Below, one piece after another: positions 8,759 through 21,906 of a stretch of DNA of 64,000 bases. Location of the stretch: contig CM065814.1 of assembly GCA_033398695.1 (NCBI GenBank), positions 16,922,358 to 16,986,357 of the forward strand. The letters run 5' to 3'. A program made the translations under genes and the position numbers. The notes beneath the pieces were generated by a model. It did no database searches and was not told where the DNA came from. It saw only the letters and a list, made by a program, of their open reading frames with translations. The stretch comes from Orobanche coerulescens. Lineage: Eukaryota; Streptophyta; Magnoliopsida; Lamiales; Orobanchaceae. Within the stretch, counting starts at the first letter, position 1. Each line of letters begins with the position of its first letter.

Positions 8759-11598
8759 ATGACAGAAAAAACAGCGCCTCGTGGGCCGGCTCCCTACCCA
8801 ACACTAGAGGCATGTGATATCAACAATAAAATATCTCCCACTAAGAAATCATCCGCGGTGGAAAGCAGATCTAAAAAAAGCACTGTCCCCAAAAACAGAT
8901 CCCATCTGGGGAAACGAATAATTATATTCAGAATTCTCTTAAAAATATCTCAACCTCTCCATTTTCTACACCAGCGTCTCTCGGTCAACATCTGTCTTCT
9001 CAGAATAATAAATTGTCCTCAACCCTCACAATCTCAGCTGGTTTCCCTTCTTTTGGAGAAAAAAATTCGGCGGTGGGTTCTTTCGGTTCGGCTTCTCGAT
9101 CTTCCCTCATGAAGGAGGCAGTCTGGTCTTCGGCAAATCCAGGCGCGGGTGATTTTCTGGTTTCTTCTCCCATCGTCCCTTCTCAAATCGGCGATGGCGT
9201 TTCTTTTTTTCTCTACACTAAATCGGCGGGCGGCGTCTTGGCAGTTTTCGGTCCTCTGGAGGTCTCCCCTTCCCCGGACGGTCCTTATGCTCCTGCTCAT
9301 TCGGTGCCGGTCAGAATTTTGTGCCCGGAAATTGTGGGGGATGCGAAGGTGGTCGGCGGCATCAACTCCTCCTCGGCCGCTGCTCCTGTTTCGGAGTCTC
9401 TCGCTGGTGGCCCGGTAGCTGTTGCCGTTGAAGATGCCCCGTCAGTGGCTCCTCCTTTGGTAAGTTTTCCTATTCCACTTTCTAAATGTTTTCCCCTTCC
9501 TCTAACCCGGTCGATCTATGTCCGGAAGCGTTGGAAAAGGCATCGGCTATCGCCGGAGGGATTTTAAACTATCATGTTCCGATCTCCCCTCCCCCTGTGG
9601 CTAAACCCATTTCTACAGTTTTTGATGGACTGGAAGAAGGGGAAATATCGTCTGTCCCGGTCAACTCCCCAGTCGGTGGTGTTAAGTCTTTTGCTAATAT
9701 TATTTCTAATGGTTATTCAACAGGAGCCCGTTTGGGCTCCGTTGATTCCATTGTGGAGATTCCGACGGCTGTTTTCACTAAACAAGAATATGATGATGTT
9801 TCTGCTGTTTATAAATTTGCGTTAATTGGTAAATTTTCATATGTCAAACCTCCAAATGAATCAATAGCTAATCACTTGAAAAATTTTGGATTTGGTATAT
9901 GTAAGGTTCAATTTCTTAATGCTAAACATGTGCTGATTTCTATGGGTAACAAAGCTGCCTACACTAAACTGTGGCTTAGACACGAATCTCATGTTTTAGG
10001 ATTCCCGATGAGATTGTTTAAATGGTCACCGTTTTTTAATTTTAAACACGAACCGGCCACTGTCCCTATTTGGGTGAAAATTTTAGCTTTACCAATTCTA
10101 TGGTTTGATGTACATGCCTTACAAATGGTATCCAATTTGATTGGTAACTTCTTAAACCGGATCCGCAAACCCTTAATCGGACTAGATTGAATTACTCTCG
10201 GGTGTGTGTTGAAGTTAATTTACAAAATCATCTCCCTGATAAGATTGCTATTAAATGTGATGGAGTTTTATCAACACATTCGGTTGAATATGAAAAACTC
10301 CCAAAATATTGTTCTCACTGTCATCATATTGGGCATGATATAGATATGTGTTATTTTAAAAATCCATCGATGAAACCGAAAGAGTTCCCTAAATTTAATC
10401 AGTCGAGAAAAACAGCTTCAATCGATAAAGAAAATGGCAAATATATTATATTGAAAGAACCGGTTCCTATTGGTGAAAAAGGACTGGTTAGTGTTACGAA
10501 TTTGTGTTTGGAGAATGTTGCAGGTCCCTCAAAAATTCAACAAGTGTGGCAGCCAATCAAGACAAAAAATGCTTTTAAGGCTCTCCAGAACTTGAAGGAG
10601 ACGGAGGCCAGGGGAACTCTTCCTATTAATAATTATACCCTCCCCCAAAATGTTGTTACTGAATGTGCAGGCGATATCGAAGGTCACTTAGAGTCGGATA
10701 TACCGGAGGATATAGTGCCTAGGGCCGAACAGGAGATCTCTGCGGTGAGCCAGGGCAAGAGGCCGCAAATTGAGACTAGTAATATGTTCGACCTCTTAGA
10801 AACTGAGGAAGAGATGGTTGATAAAAATAAGGGCATTGTAGATTTACCCCCTCCCCAAAAAATATTGATTGTAATAAACCCACCCCGCCTTTAGTAGGAG
10901 TCGGTATTATGATTGATCCCATCCCCTCCAAAATGACTGTGACTGTTCTGTTCATCCCACCCCAACTGGCTCCAGTCATTTTGGATATTTGTGATACTAA
11001 TTTTTGTAATTCTCGTTCAAATGAGCATGTTGTCGGTGAGCAGACCAGGCCTCCTACTTTGGGCCAAACCGAGCTGGATCATTCTAACGGGGCAGGTATG
11101 TCTCCCCATTCTGCGCCCCCCCCCCCCCCCCCCCCAATTTTTGATAATATTTCTGCTACGGATGATGCTTTGGTTGGTGGTTATGATGTGATGGTTAATG
11201 ATTGTGTTGAGTCATCTAATAGTTCGGGAACCCAACCCTTACAGGTTAGTGAGACCAGTAGGGGCATTACTCAAGATCCCCTAAAACTCCCCTTGATTTA
11301 GAATCAATTATCCTCGGATGATGAATCTGAGTTTGGGGAATTTAAGGACGATGTTGACGAGGGCAATTCGGAACCGTCGCTTGGCTCTAAGGAAGACATG
11401 TTTGAACAATCCTTTTCGGAGGGGAATGAATCTAATCAACCGGAAACTAAAACAAAACTTGTGCTCGCACTTCCGGTTGAAGTTGAGATAAAACTGGAAG
11501 CTCCTAAACCGTCTAAACCATCTAAAAAATCTAATAAAGCGAGCTCTAGCTCTAACAACCTAAAAATATCCACCCGTCGAACCCGTTTTAATGGTTAA
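8759..11598 (+). pseudogene. LINE A ORF1 (gag-like), copy 2
   Basis: Starts at the ATG of MTEKTAPRGPAPYP. The protein-like reading continues in three frames (8759-9112, 9013-9460, 9486 onward), with the same offsets in every copy. The middle frame is a Ser/Pro/Val-rich N-terminal region. The DUF4283-like domain spans roughly 9790-10190. In this copy only, one A is lost near 10155 (TTAAACCGG for TTAAAACCGG), which cuts the domain before CVEVNL; reading resumes at 10187. The CCHC knuckle CSHCHHIGHDIDMC is intact near 10310-10351. A further shared frameshift after 10894 precedes the acidic C-terminus, which ends at 11598 inside ORF2. Confidence 0.87.
11116..11135 (+). repeat. Poly-C tract in LINE A ORF1, copy 2
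   Basis: Twenty consecutive C. The equivalent tract has 5 C in copy 1, 12 in copy 3 and C8-T-C11 in copy 4 (29433-29452). It encodes a proline run when in frame. Confidence 0.9.
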
Positions 11599-12743
11599 TT
11601 TAATTATCTGGAATGTCAGGGGTATTGGGAACGAGTTTGCTCAAAAAATTGTTAAACTCTTTGAAAAAGACTATCGCCTTAATATTTTGGCTCTTATTGA
11701 GCCCAAAGTTGATTTAAATGCTTCATATTTTTGCAGATTATTTGGTTTTGATAGAGTTGTTGCTAATCGGAATAATCATATTTGGATTTTTTCGGATATC
11801 AACACTAATATTTCTGTTATTAAGAACACAGATCAAATGCTCCACACGACGGTTGTCCATAATTCTTCCCCCGATCCTTTTATGTTATCGGTGGTGTATG
11901 GTAAGAACAAGAAAATTGAGAGGCGGGATTTGTGGGAGGATTTAATTTCAGTTAGTCAAGTCCATACTCCGTGGATGGTGGGTGGTGATTTCAATACCGT
12001 CCTCCATTCTTGTGAAAAAAGAGGGGGAAACCCACCTATCCCATCGAATATGGAGGAATTTAGGGACGCTGCCCTTGAATGTGAGCTCACCGATGGAGGG
12101 TATGTGGGTTCTCCTTTCACTTGGTATAGTAATTCTATTTGGCAAAAGTTGGATCGTATTTTTTTCCTCCTCCGAGCGGTATAATAAATTTAATAATTGT
12201 GTTGTTAGGCACATTCCTAGACACACTTCGGACCATCATGCTCTTCTTTGTGAATTTTCTTCCTCTTTTATTAAACATCCTACCTCCTTCCATTTCCAAA
12301 ATATGTGGACTAAACACCTCGACTTTTTGGAAGTGGTTAGAGATTGTTGGTCCATTCCTAGTCCCTTTACGGGCCTTTACAAACTATCTAAAAAACTTTT
12401 GCGTCTCAAACCTGCTCTTAAAGAGTGGAATAGGAGTGTGTTTGGGAATATTTTTGTAAAAGTGGCCGAGGCTCAAAACCGTGCGGCCGAAGCGGAGGAC
12501 AATTTTGACAACGATCCTTCCAATGTCAATAAGGAACAACTTAAAAGAATGAACGAGAATCTTCTTTGGACTCTTTCTCTTGAGGAGATGTTTTGGAAAC
12601 AAAAAACAAAAACAAAAACGAAATGGAGAACACTGAGTGGGAGAATGTGAGGCTTGACATCATTCCTAAAAGCATTGACCTCTTAGATAATAATATGATT
12701 TGCGATATTCCTTCATTTGAAGAGGTGAGAGGTTATTTTTGGT
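11591..12743 (+). pseudogene. LINE A ORF2 N-terminus: endonuclease, copy 2
   Basis: Same domain order as copy 1: WNVRG, LIEPK, GGDFN, then IWQKLDRIF, which is intact here. After LDRIF the T-run frameshift (about 12159) ends the first frame at 12184. The rest (SSERYNKFNN, SDHHALLCEF, pre-RT linker) reads in another frame to 12650. The T-run indel is shared with copies 3 and 4, so it belongs to the founder. Confidence 0.86.
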
Positions 12744-14057
12744 GACACCGAGAGGAATGACACCGAGAGGAATGGCAAAAGGATGAAAGCCATCCCATTC
12801 ACGGCCGAGAGGGGGTGTGGCTGGATTTGGAGCTATCTTCGGGCTCTTAAAATTTCCGGCAAACTCCACGGGTCATTTTGGAAGGGGGCTGCCAATTATG
12901 CGAGCCGTCTTGGAGGGGAGGCAAATATTGAACTGAAGTCCATGTAAATAAATCGAACATTCCATTCTCATTATTGATAAGAGAAAATGCACTAGAAGTG
13001 TTTACAGTTTATTTACGTAAACCGTTCGCAAGTCAATAAACTTAAATGGGCATTAAGTTTTGAGTAAGACTTGTATAACTGATGCTAGGACGTGTGCATA
13101 TCTTGATAGCATAGTTATAAGTATATTGGTGGGACCAGTATACTCGGACACGACTCATACTTGATTCAGTCACACGGTATTCACTCTCGGAGAGTTGATG
13201 ACAAATCGAAAGGTTGTGATAGTATACGTGGACCTTTGACTTGAGGGTTCAATAGAAGATGTGCCTGTGACGCTTAGTTTGTCATTAGAGTAGTTAGACT
13301 CATTTGCTTAATTGCTAAGTCAACCTCGAAGTGCGGACTATACGGGCAGGCAGCAGTCTTTACTGTATGCCAAGAAAGGATTATATCTCCTGTTAGTGAG
13401 CTGGCGAATGTCCTATAAGGCTAATGGTAAATAAGACCATAAGTCTTTGGCCAAAGTATTCTGATCTAGTCGTATTAGATACACTAGTAATCAGTCGGTC
13501 TTGATTTGCATTAACACATGTATAGAGTCTAGTCAAAAGTAGGGTTTGACTTTACCGTGACCCGAAACCGGGACATCTGATGAAGGGTCTATATGTATAT
13601 GGTATTCACGACATAATGGTTCTGGAATGATCCCTTCATTCGTTCTCCGTCGGGATTTACAATGCGGCCTGCTAGGCTGGCTAAGTGCTGCCCGCACTCA
13701 TTGGTTCCTCCCAATACCGGCTCAGACGGACCTTCAGAGTCGCGCATCAGGAGCGTTGTCGGATAAATGTGAATTTATTATCTCTATAATAATATTAGAT
13801 ATTGGATATCTAATTATGATTTATTGGATAAATCAAACAACGGTCTTATGAATTTAAATTAAGTTACCGGGTAATTAATTTAATTCATAAATTATATTTC
13901 TTAGAGAAATATTTTTGTATTTGATATAATTAATTAATTATATTAATTAATTAGTATAAATACATTGGTGATAAAACGGAGTATATTTTACGGAGTCGTT
14001 TGACGAACGTCCGGTACACGAGCCGAGTGACTCGGCCCGTTTCGTAGCACTTTCCTC
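12744..14057 (+). other. Non-coding block replacing the LINE A RT, copy 2
   Basis: Same structure as in copy 1, with both 15-bp repeats identical (GACACCGAGAGGAAT twice from 12744). An extra TATTAATTAA lies near 13940 compared with copy 1. No coding sense was found on either strand. Confidence 0.6.
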
Positions 14058-15013
14058 ATGGGGCCGCCCCACCTCCCTCTCAATGAAAGTGTGTATAATA
14101 AGTGGATTCCTTCTCCCCATTATCTTGCTCTTAGTGGTATCATTTCCAACACCTCTTATTTTTGTTGTGGTGGTCAAGAAAGTTTGCTTCATCCCCTTGT
14201 GACCGGGCCAGTTGCCTCTAAAGTGTGGGATTTGTTTTACTTGATAACTCGCCCGAACATTATCAATGTCAATCAATTCTTGAGGAGTTGGTTCAGCAAA
14301 GCGAAAGGTAAAATACATATCTTCCATATCATTCCCGTGCTTATTTGTTGGTTTCTTTGGTGTTGTAGGAATGATAAAAGAGTTAATAAGATTCCTTTCA
14401 TGGCCAACGGGTTTGTGCTAGAGTTTGGAACTACCTTCGCTATATTAAGGTGCGTTGGAAGGCAAGGCACTATTGGCATTAGGGGGAGGTTTTGCGGCTA
14501 AGCTGTGTATTTCGATGCCCTCGCCTCCCAAAATTAAACTCATGACCGTCAGTTGGGATCCGCCACACATTGGGTGGTTTAAATTGAATACGGATGGGGT
14601 GGCCAAAAACAATCTAGGTTTAGCGGCAGTCGGGGGATCCTCCTGGACCATCGCGGTACCCTTATATTCTGCTTCTATGAATTTATTGGAGAGCAATCTA
14701 ATTCTTATGCGGAGCTCTTCGCAATCTGGCGAGGGATTGACCTTTATGTGGAGAGAGGGTTTCAGAATATTTGGGTGGAAGCTGATTCTACCATTGTCAT
14801 TAATTTGGTTTCTTCAGAGTCTGTTTGTCAATGGCACCGTCAAGGATTAATCTCTAAAATTAAAAAAAAATGACTTGTGATTATAATATTTGCTACTCAC
14901 ATTTACAGATAAGGAAATGGGTTGCTTATCACCTTGCGAATCAAGGTTGCCTTTATAGAGAATATTTCTACTCGGACTGTCAAGATCTCATAGGGAAGAT
15001 TTGTGGGCTTTGA
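14058..15013 (+). pseudogene. LINE A zf-RVT and RNase H, copy 2
   Basis: zf-RVT-like segment reads 14058-14470. One knuckle cysteine codon is changed (TSYFCCGG for TSCFCCGG). RNase H landmarks FKLNTDG, YAELF, WVEADST and the end at TGA 15011-15013 are present in mixed frames. The catalytic Asp after REGN is Tyr as in the other copies. Confidence 0.8.
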
Positions 15014-15184
15014 TGACTTTTCAATCATTTGGCTTGATGAGGATCTAGCCACCCTCGGTTTTTGGGCGTGTAGAGGGACTCGTCCCCCCTCAATCTGTTT
15101 GGGTGTGTAGTGGGTCTCGTCCCCCCACATTTCGGATCCGTTGAATAAAATTTGTTTTTTTTTTAAAAAGTATTATTTAATAGT

Positions 15185-16557
15185 TGATCTTGGAGACTAC
15201 ATTATGGCTTTTCCCACTCATGGGGAGGGTGGTATAGTCGGCCGGAAAGTCTTTTGGAAACTTACCTCTCATGGTGGTTTTTCTTTTAAAAGTGCATGGG
15301 AGGCGGTTCGGCAATGCCAAGACAATCACAATCTTTTAAAATGTTGCTGGAATCAAACCATTACTCCCACCATGTCCTTTTTTATGGTTAGGCTCTTAAA
15401 AAAATGGCTCCCTATCCCGGATGGACTTAGAGTCAGGGGTATCATTGCCGACAATGCTTGCTTTTGTTGTGATGGCGTTGAGGATTTTCCTCATCTTTTT
15501 CTTAATGGGCCGGTTGCATCGGCGATTTAGGCCAACTTTTGTTCTTTAGTTGGATCCCATTTCTTCAAACTAATAATATTACCTTGGTTATTACCAAATG
15601 ATTTAATAAATCTTTGGGAGATATCTACATTTTGCGTATGATCCCCATTCTTATCTTGTGGTTTATTTGGTGCTGTAGGAATGACATGCGGGTCAAGAAG
15701 ATCACTTTCACGGTCCAAAGAGTGTGCGATCGCATTTGTGGTTACTTGGATTTAATCAAAGTGCACCGGGCCCTTAAGTCGCGGGCCTGGCTGGGTGCCC
15801 CGGTGCTCGTAGATATTTTGGGATTGAATTTTTGTCCTTGTAATTTCTCTAGCAGCTTCCATTGTAACTGTAATAACAAAAAAAGAAAAAATTACCATTG
15901 TTAGATGGGTTAAACTGGGTCCCACGATTACGAAAATCAACACGGATGGGGCTTCGAAAGGTAATCCTAGGGATTCGGCCGCGGGAGGCATAGTTAGAAA
16001 CTGTTCGGGGGATCCTATTTTCACGTTTCACGAATTTATCGGAACCACACCAATAACTTTGCTGAGATTTTTGCCATTTGGAGAGCGTTGGACCTTTGCT
16101 ATGAGAGGAACATTCAGAAGGTTTGGGTTGAGGTGGATTCGGCTTTTGCTCTTTCATTTATTACCTCGCCTAACATCGGAAATTGGGAAGTTCAAAGCAT
16201 TCGTCACAAAATCTTGTCATCTCGTCGTACTGTGGATATCTCGTTTTCCTATATCTATCAGGAAGGGAATGCCATTGCGGACCACTTGGCCAATGAAGGG
16301 TACAAGTCCAGAAACTTTCGTCTTTTCAGCCCGTCGGATCTATCCGGGCAGATTCGTGGTGTGATTAGACTGGACAAAAGTGATTTCCCTTATGTTAGAT
16401 TCAAGTAGGCCGATCGTTAGGCCGTGTTTCACTTTGTTTTAATTTTGCGTGGGGCGTGTAGAAGGGCTCGTCCTCCCTCAATCTGTTTGGGCGTGTAGTG
16501 GGTCTCGTCCCCCCACATTTCTGATCTGTTGAATTAAATTGGTTCTTTTTTTAAAAG
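15185..16557 (+). mobile_element. LINE B, copy 2
   Basis: The 17-bp duplication is at 15168-15184 and 16558-16574. The zf-RVT segment is open from 15141 to 15530. It ends at the shared Trp-to-TAG change. RNase H ends at 16408 with IADHLANEG intact. Twin hairpins and T/A tail close the element. Confidence 0.87.
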
Positions 16558-16574
16558 AAGTATTGTTTAATAGT

Positions 16575-17754
16575 CGGGCTCTTTTTACTATTTGCTCTAT
16601 GATTGGGAAATCATTACGTATTGATAGTGCCACAGCTAAATTAAGTCGTGCCTCTACTCCTCGAATTTGCGTAGAAGTTGATCTAACAAAAAACATTCTG
16701 AAAACCGTTCCACTTTTACTCGATGGTCAGCAAGTCTTTCAAGAGGTGGAATATGAATTCATGCCCAAATATTGCAGCCATTGCAAACACCTAGGCCACG
16801 ATTTGGGTTCGTGTTTGTCTATTAAAAGTGCATCGAAGGATCTCTCATAATCCCATCCTGACCTTCCATCTGCCCCAGCCGAGTCCAGGCCTTACTCAAC
16901 AAAGGCTGCCGAGACTCAAGGTCCAGACCAGACCATTACTCTCTCCAAATCCAGGGAACTTTTGGAGGTTCCTGTCTCGGCCACTCAGCAGCCGTTCGGT
17001 TCTGACCGCCCATCGTCGGTCAGATCTCTCAAGGATATCTCTGATTTGGACGACTCAATCTCTTTAGACTCGAAAGGAATTATTACCTTTACTCCAGGAA
17101 GAAATAATGCGATGAACAAGCCAGTAAATGCCTCGAAGATAAGAAATGATATCCTTCAATCTTATGATCAGTTTGATTATGTTTCAAAAGTCAACCCTCG
17201 TCACAAGTACGCTTCTTATATGCCTGACACTTATCTTGAGAAGAATTATTTCACGGAGGGTGATCGCACAGACTTGGACTCGAAGCCTATTTTATTACCT
17301 CCAAAGAAAAAAGTTAATAAAAAATCAAAGATCAATACCGTCAAGCCAAAGCAGATCGAGGAACGGGTCGAGGACATGAAGCTTAGTTCGGATCAAACTC
17401 AAGAGAGGTTTTATGCACTACAAAAGATCGAGACCATGTCAAAAACCAGAATGGTGGAACCCGATAAATCTGCAGTTCAGAGAGAAAAGGTTCAAGACCA
17501 TGATATGGATATGGAATTTCAAAAGGTTGTGAGCAAGAAAAGGCAAAAGAAAAAAAAAAGCTCGAAAAAAGCAAGAAAGTGGTTCGTAGTTTGTTATGAC
17601 TTTGTTTGAGTTTTGGCCTCCCATAATTATCCTTTTTCGTTTTGTGGCTATATTTCGGATTTGCCCCCCCAGAAAATATCGGCTTTGTAAGTGAATAGGC
17701 CTCCCTAATCTTGTTTGTTCTATAATATGACACATTTTTTTTTAAAAAAAAAAG
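16575..17754 (+). pseudogene. LINE C (ORF1 C-terminal half), copy 2
   Basis: The CCHC knuckle CSHCKHLGHDLGSC is intact. A Glu codon just after it (CAGAATCC in copy 1) is a stop here (TCATAATCC, TAA at about 16848). The distal part is open 16962-17609. A small indel in the lysine run gives a different end, KKARKWFVVCYDFV, shared with copy 3. Confidence 0.84.
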
Positions 17755-17955
17755 TATGAAAATATGGAACTCAAAAAAATTTCGGATGTTCTCTGTCTCT
17801 AGAATTTTTTTCCTCCTCCTCTCTACATTCTTCATCTGTTCTTCACCCATCTTTGGTTTTTCCAGACGTTACCTACATCTTAGCTGATAACGTCTCTTTT
17901 CTTTTCCTTTTCCGCCGCCTAGTGCGGCGGTCCGCTTTTAATTTATTACTGCCTT

Positions 17956-20763
17956 ATGACAGAAAAAACAGCACCTCGTGGGCCGGCTCCCTACCCAACA
18001 CTAGAGTCATGTGATATCAACAATAAAATATCTCCCACTAAGAAATCATCCGCGGTGGAAAGCAGATCTAAAAAAAGCACTGTCCCCAAAAACAGATCCC
18101 ATCTGGGGAGACGAATAATTATATTCAGAATTCTCTTAAAAATATCTCAACCTCTCCATTTTCGACAGCAGCGTCTCTCGGTCAACATCTGTCTTCTCAG
18201 AATAATAAATTGTCCTCAACCCTCACAATCTCAGCTGGTTTCCTTTCTTTTGGAGAAAAAAATTCGGCGGTGGGTTCTTTCGGTTCGGCTTCTCGATCTT
18301 CCATCATGAAGGAGGCAGTCTGGTCTTCAGCAAATCCAGGCGCGAGTGATTTTCTGGTTTCTTCTCCCATCGTCCCTTCTCAAATCGGCGATGGCGTTTC
18401 TTTTTTTCTCTACACCAAATCGGCGGGCGGCGTCTTGGCGGTTTTCGGTCCTCTGGAGGTCTCCCCTTCCCCGGACGGTCCTTATGCTCCTGCTCATTCG
18501 GTTCCGGTCAGAATTTTGTGCCCGGAAATTGTGGGGGATGCGAAGGTGGTCGGCGGCATCAACTCCTCCTCGGCCGCTGCTCCTGTTTCGGAGTCTCTCG
18601 CTGGTGGCCCGATAGCTGTTGCCGTCGAAGATGCCCCGTCAGTGGCAACTCCTTTGGTAAGTTTTCCTATTCCACTTTTTAAATGTTTTCCCCTTCCTCT
18701 AACCCGGTCGATCTATGTCCGGAAGCGTTGGAAAAGGCATCGGCTATCGCCGGAGGGATTTTAAACTATCATGTTCCGATCTCCCCTCCCCCTGTGGCTA
18801 AACCCATTTCTACAGTTTTTGATGGACTGGAAGAAGGGGAAATACCGTCTGTCCCGGTCAACTCCCCAGTCGGTGGTGTTAAGTCTTTTGCTAATATTGT
18901 TTCTAATGGTTATTCAACAGGAGCCCGTTTGGGCTCCGTTGATTCCACTGTGGAGATTCCGACGGCTGTTTTCACTAAACAAGAATGTGATGATGTTTAT
19001 GCTGTTTATAAATTTGCGTTAATTGGTAAATTTTCATATGGCAAACCTCCAAATGAATCAATAGCTAATCACTTGAAAAATTTTGGATTTGGTATATGTA
19101 AGGTTCAATTTCTTAATGCTAAACATGTGCTGATTTCTATGGGTAACAAAGCTGCCTACACTAAACTGTGGCTTAGACACGAATCTCATGTTTTAGGGTT
19201 CCCGATGAGATTGTTTAAATGGTGACCGTTTTTTAATTTTAAACACGAACCGGCCACTGTCCCTATTTGGGTGAAAATTTTAGCTTTACCAATTCAATGG
19301 TTTGATTTACATGCCTTACAAATGGTATCCAATTTGATTGGTAACTTCTTAAAACCGGATCCGCAAACCCTTAATCGGACTAGATTGAATTACTCTCGGG
19401 TGTGTGTTGAAGTTAGTTTACAAAATCATCTCCCTGATAAGATTGCTATTAAATGTGATGGAGTTTTATCAACACATTCTGTTGAATATGAAAAACTCCC
19501 AAAATATTGTTCTCACTGTCATCATATTGGGCATGATATAGATATGTGTTATTTTAAAAATCCATCGCTGAAACCGAAAGAGTTCCCTAAATTTAATCAG
19601 TCGAGAAAAACAGCTTCAATCGATAAAGAAAATGGCAAATATATTATATTGAAAGAACCGGTTACTATTGGTGAAAAAGGACTGGTTAGTGTTACGAATT
19701 TGTGTTTGGAGAATGTTGCAGGTCCCTCAAAAATTCAACAAGTGTGGCAGCCAATCAAGACAAAAAATGCTTTTAAGGAGGCCAGGGGAACTCTTCCTAT
19801 TAATAATTATACCCTCCCCCAAAATGTTGTTACTGAATGTGCAGGCGATATCGAAGGTCACTTAGAGTCGGATATACCGGAGGATATAGTGCCTAGGGCC
19901 GAACAGGAGATCTCTGCGGTGAGCCAGGGCAAGAGGCCGCAAATTGAGACTAGTAATATGTTCGACCTCTTACAAACTGAGGAAGAGATGGTTGATAAAA
20001 ATAAGGGCATTGTAGATTTACCCCCTCCCCAAAAAATATTGATTGTAATAAACCCACCCCGCCTTTAGTAGGAGTCGGTATTATGATTGATCCCCTCCCC
20101 TCCAAAATGACTGTGACTGTTATGTTCATCCCACCCCAACTGGATCCAGTCATTTTGGATATTTGTGATACTAATTTTTGTAATTCTCGTTCAAATTAGC
20201 ATGTTGTCGGTGAGCAGACCAAGCCTCCTACTTTGGGCCAAATCGAGCTGGATCATTCTATCGGGGCAGGTATGTCTCCCCCTTCTGAGCCCCCCCCCCC
20301 CATTTCTGATAATATTTCTGCTACGGATGATGCTTTGGTTGGTGGTTATGATGTGATGGTTAATGATTGTGTTGAGTCATCTAATAGTTCGGGAACCCAA
20401 CCCTTACAGGTTAGTGAGACCAGTAGGGGCATTACTCAAGATCCCCTAAAACTCTCCTTGATTTAGAATCAATTATCCTCGGATGATGAATCTGAATCTG
20501 GGGAATTTAAGGACGATGTTGACGAGGGCAATTCGGAACCGTCACTTGGCTCTAAGGAGGACATGTTTGAACAATCCTTTTCGGAGGGGAATGAATCTAA
20601 TCAACCGGAAACTAAAACAAAACTTGTGCTCGCACTTCCGGTTGAAGTTGAGATAAAACTGGGAGTTCCTAAACCGTCTAAACCATCTAAAAAATTCAAT
20701 AAAGCGAGCTCTAGCTCTAACAACCTAAAAATATCCACCGGTCGAACCCGTTTTAATGGTTAA
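17956..20763 (+). pseudogene. LINE A ORF1 (gag-like), copy 3
   Basis: Same three-frame N-terminus as copy 2, with the same offsets (254 and 473 bases between frame starts). Inside the DUF4283-like domain a Ser codon is a stop (AAATGGTGACCG, TGA at 19223-19225). The downstream half reads from 19226 with the knuckle CSHCHHIGHDIDMC intact, to 20068. Poly-C tract of 12. ORF1 C-terminus ends at 20763. Confidence 0.86.
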
Positions 20764-21906
20764 TTTAATTATCTGGAATGTCAGGGGTATTGGGAACGAG
20801 TTTGCTCAAAAAATTGTTAAACTCTTTAAAAAAGACTATCGCTTAATATTTTGGCTCTTATTGAGCCCAAAGTTGATTTAAATGCTTCATATTTTTGCAG
20901 ATTATTTGGTTTTGATAGAGTTGTTGCTAATCGGAATAATCATATTTGGATTTTTTCGGATATCAACACTAATATTTCTGTTATTAAGAACACAGATCAA
21001 ATGCTCCACACGAAGGTTGTCCATAATTCTTCCCCCGATCCTTTTATGTTATCGGTGGTGTATGGTAAGAACAAGAAAATTGAGAGGCGGGATTTGTGGG
21101 AGGATTTAATTTCGGTTAGTCAAGTCCATACTCCGTGGATGGTGGGTGGTGATTTCAATACCGTCCTCCATTCTTGTGAAAAAAGAGGGGGAAACCCACC
21201 TATCCCATCGAATATGGAGGAATTTAGGGACGCTGCCCTTGAATGTGAGCTCACCGATGGAGGGTATGTGGGTTCTCCTTTCACTTGGTATAGTAATTCT
21301 ATTTGGCAAAGGTTTGATCGTATTTTTTTCCTCCTCCGAGCGGTATAATAAATTTAATAATTGTGTTGTTAGGCGCATTCCTAGACACACTTCGGACCAT
21401 CATGCTCTTCTTTGTGAATTTTCTTCCTCTTTTATTAAACATCCTACCTCCTTCCATTTCCAAATATGTGGACTAAACACCACCACTTTTTGGAAGTGGT
21501 TAGAGATTGTTGGTCCATTCCTAGTCCCTTTACGGGCCTTTACAAACTATCTAAAAAACTTTCACGTCTCAAACTTGCTCTTAAAGAGTGGAATAGGAGT
21601 GTGTTTGGGAATATTTTTGTAAAAGTGGCCGAGGCTCAAAACCGTGCGGCCGAAGCGGAGGACAATTTTGACAACGATCCTTCCAATGTCAATAAGGAAC
21701 AACTTAAAAGAATGAACGAGAATCTTCTTTGGACTCTTTCTCTTGAGGAGATGTTTTGGAAACAAAAAACAAAAACAAAAATGAAATGGAGAACACTGAG
21801 TGGGAGAATGTGAGGCTTGACATCATTCCTAAAAGCATTGACCTCTTAGATAATAATATGATTTGCGATATTCCTTCATTTGAAGAGGTGAGAGGTTATT
21901 TTTGGT
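20756..21906 (+). pseudogene. LINE A ORF2 N-terminus: endonuclease, copy 3
   Basis: One C is lost near 20843 (TATCGCTTAATATT for TATCGCCTTAATATT), separating the WNVRG start from the rest. Reading resumes at 20851 (ALIEPKVD) and runs through GGDFN and IWQRFDRIF to 21348. The T-run frameshift then shifts the SDHHAL part. A second 1-bp loss near 21465 (CAAATATGTGG for CAAAATATGTGG) follows. The linker reads 21466-21813. Confidence 0.85.

Larger units (their letters stand above)
8571..17767 (+). repeat. Array unit, copy 2 (complete)
   Basis: First complete unit, 9197 bases. It carries the longest uninterrupted poly-C tract (20 C at 11116-11135). It shares with copy 1 a 24-bp stretch in ORF1 (reading ALQNLKET) that copies 3 and 4 have lost. 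Confidence 0.95.

Noticed and set aside
9459..9619. Possible intron in LINE ORF1 (GTAAGT at 9460, TTTCTACAG ending 9618) at the shared frame change
   Set aside because: Joining these sites does not bring the upstream and downstream protein-like frames into phase, and the sequence inside the would-be intron is itself protein-like in the downstream frame. A plain frameshift is simpler.
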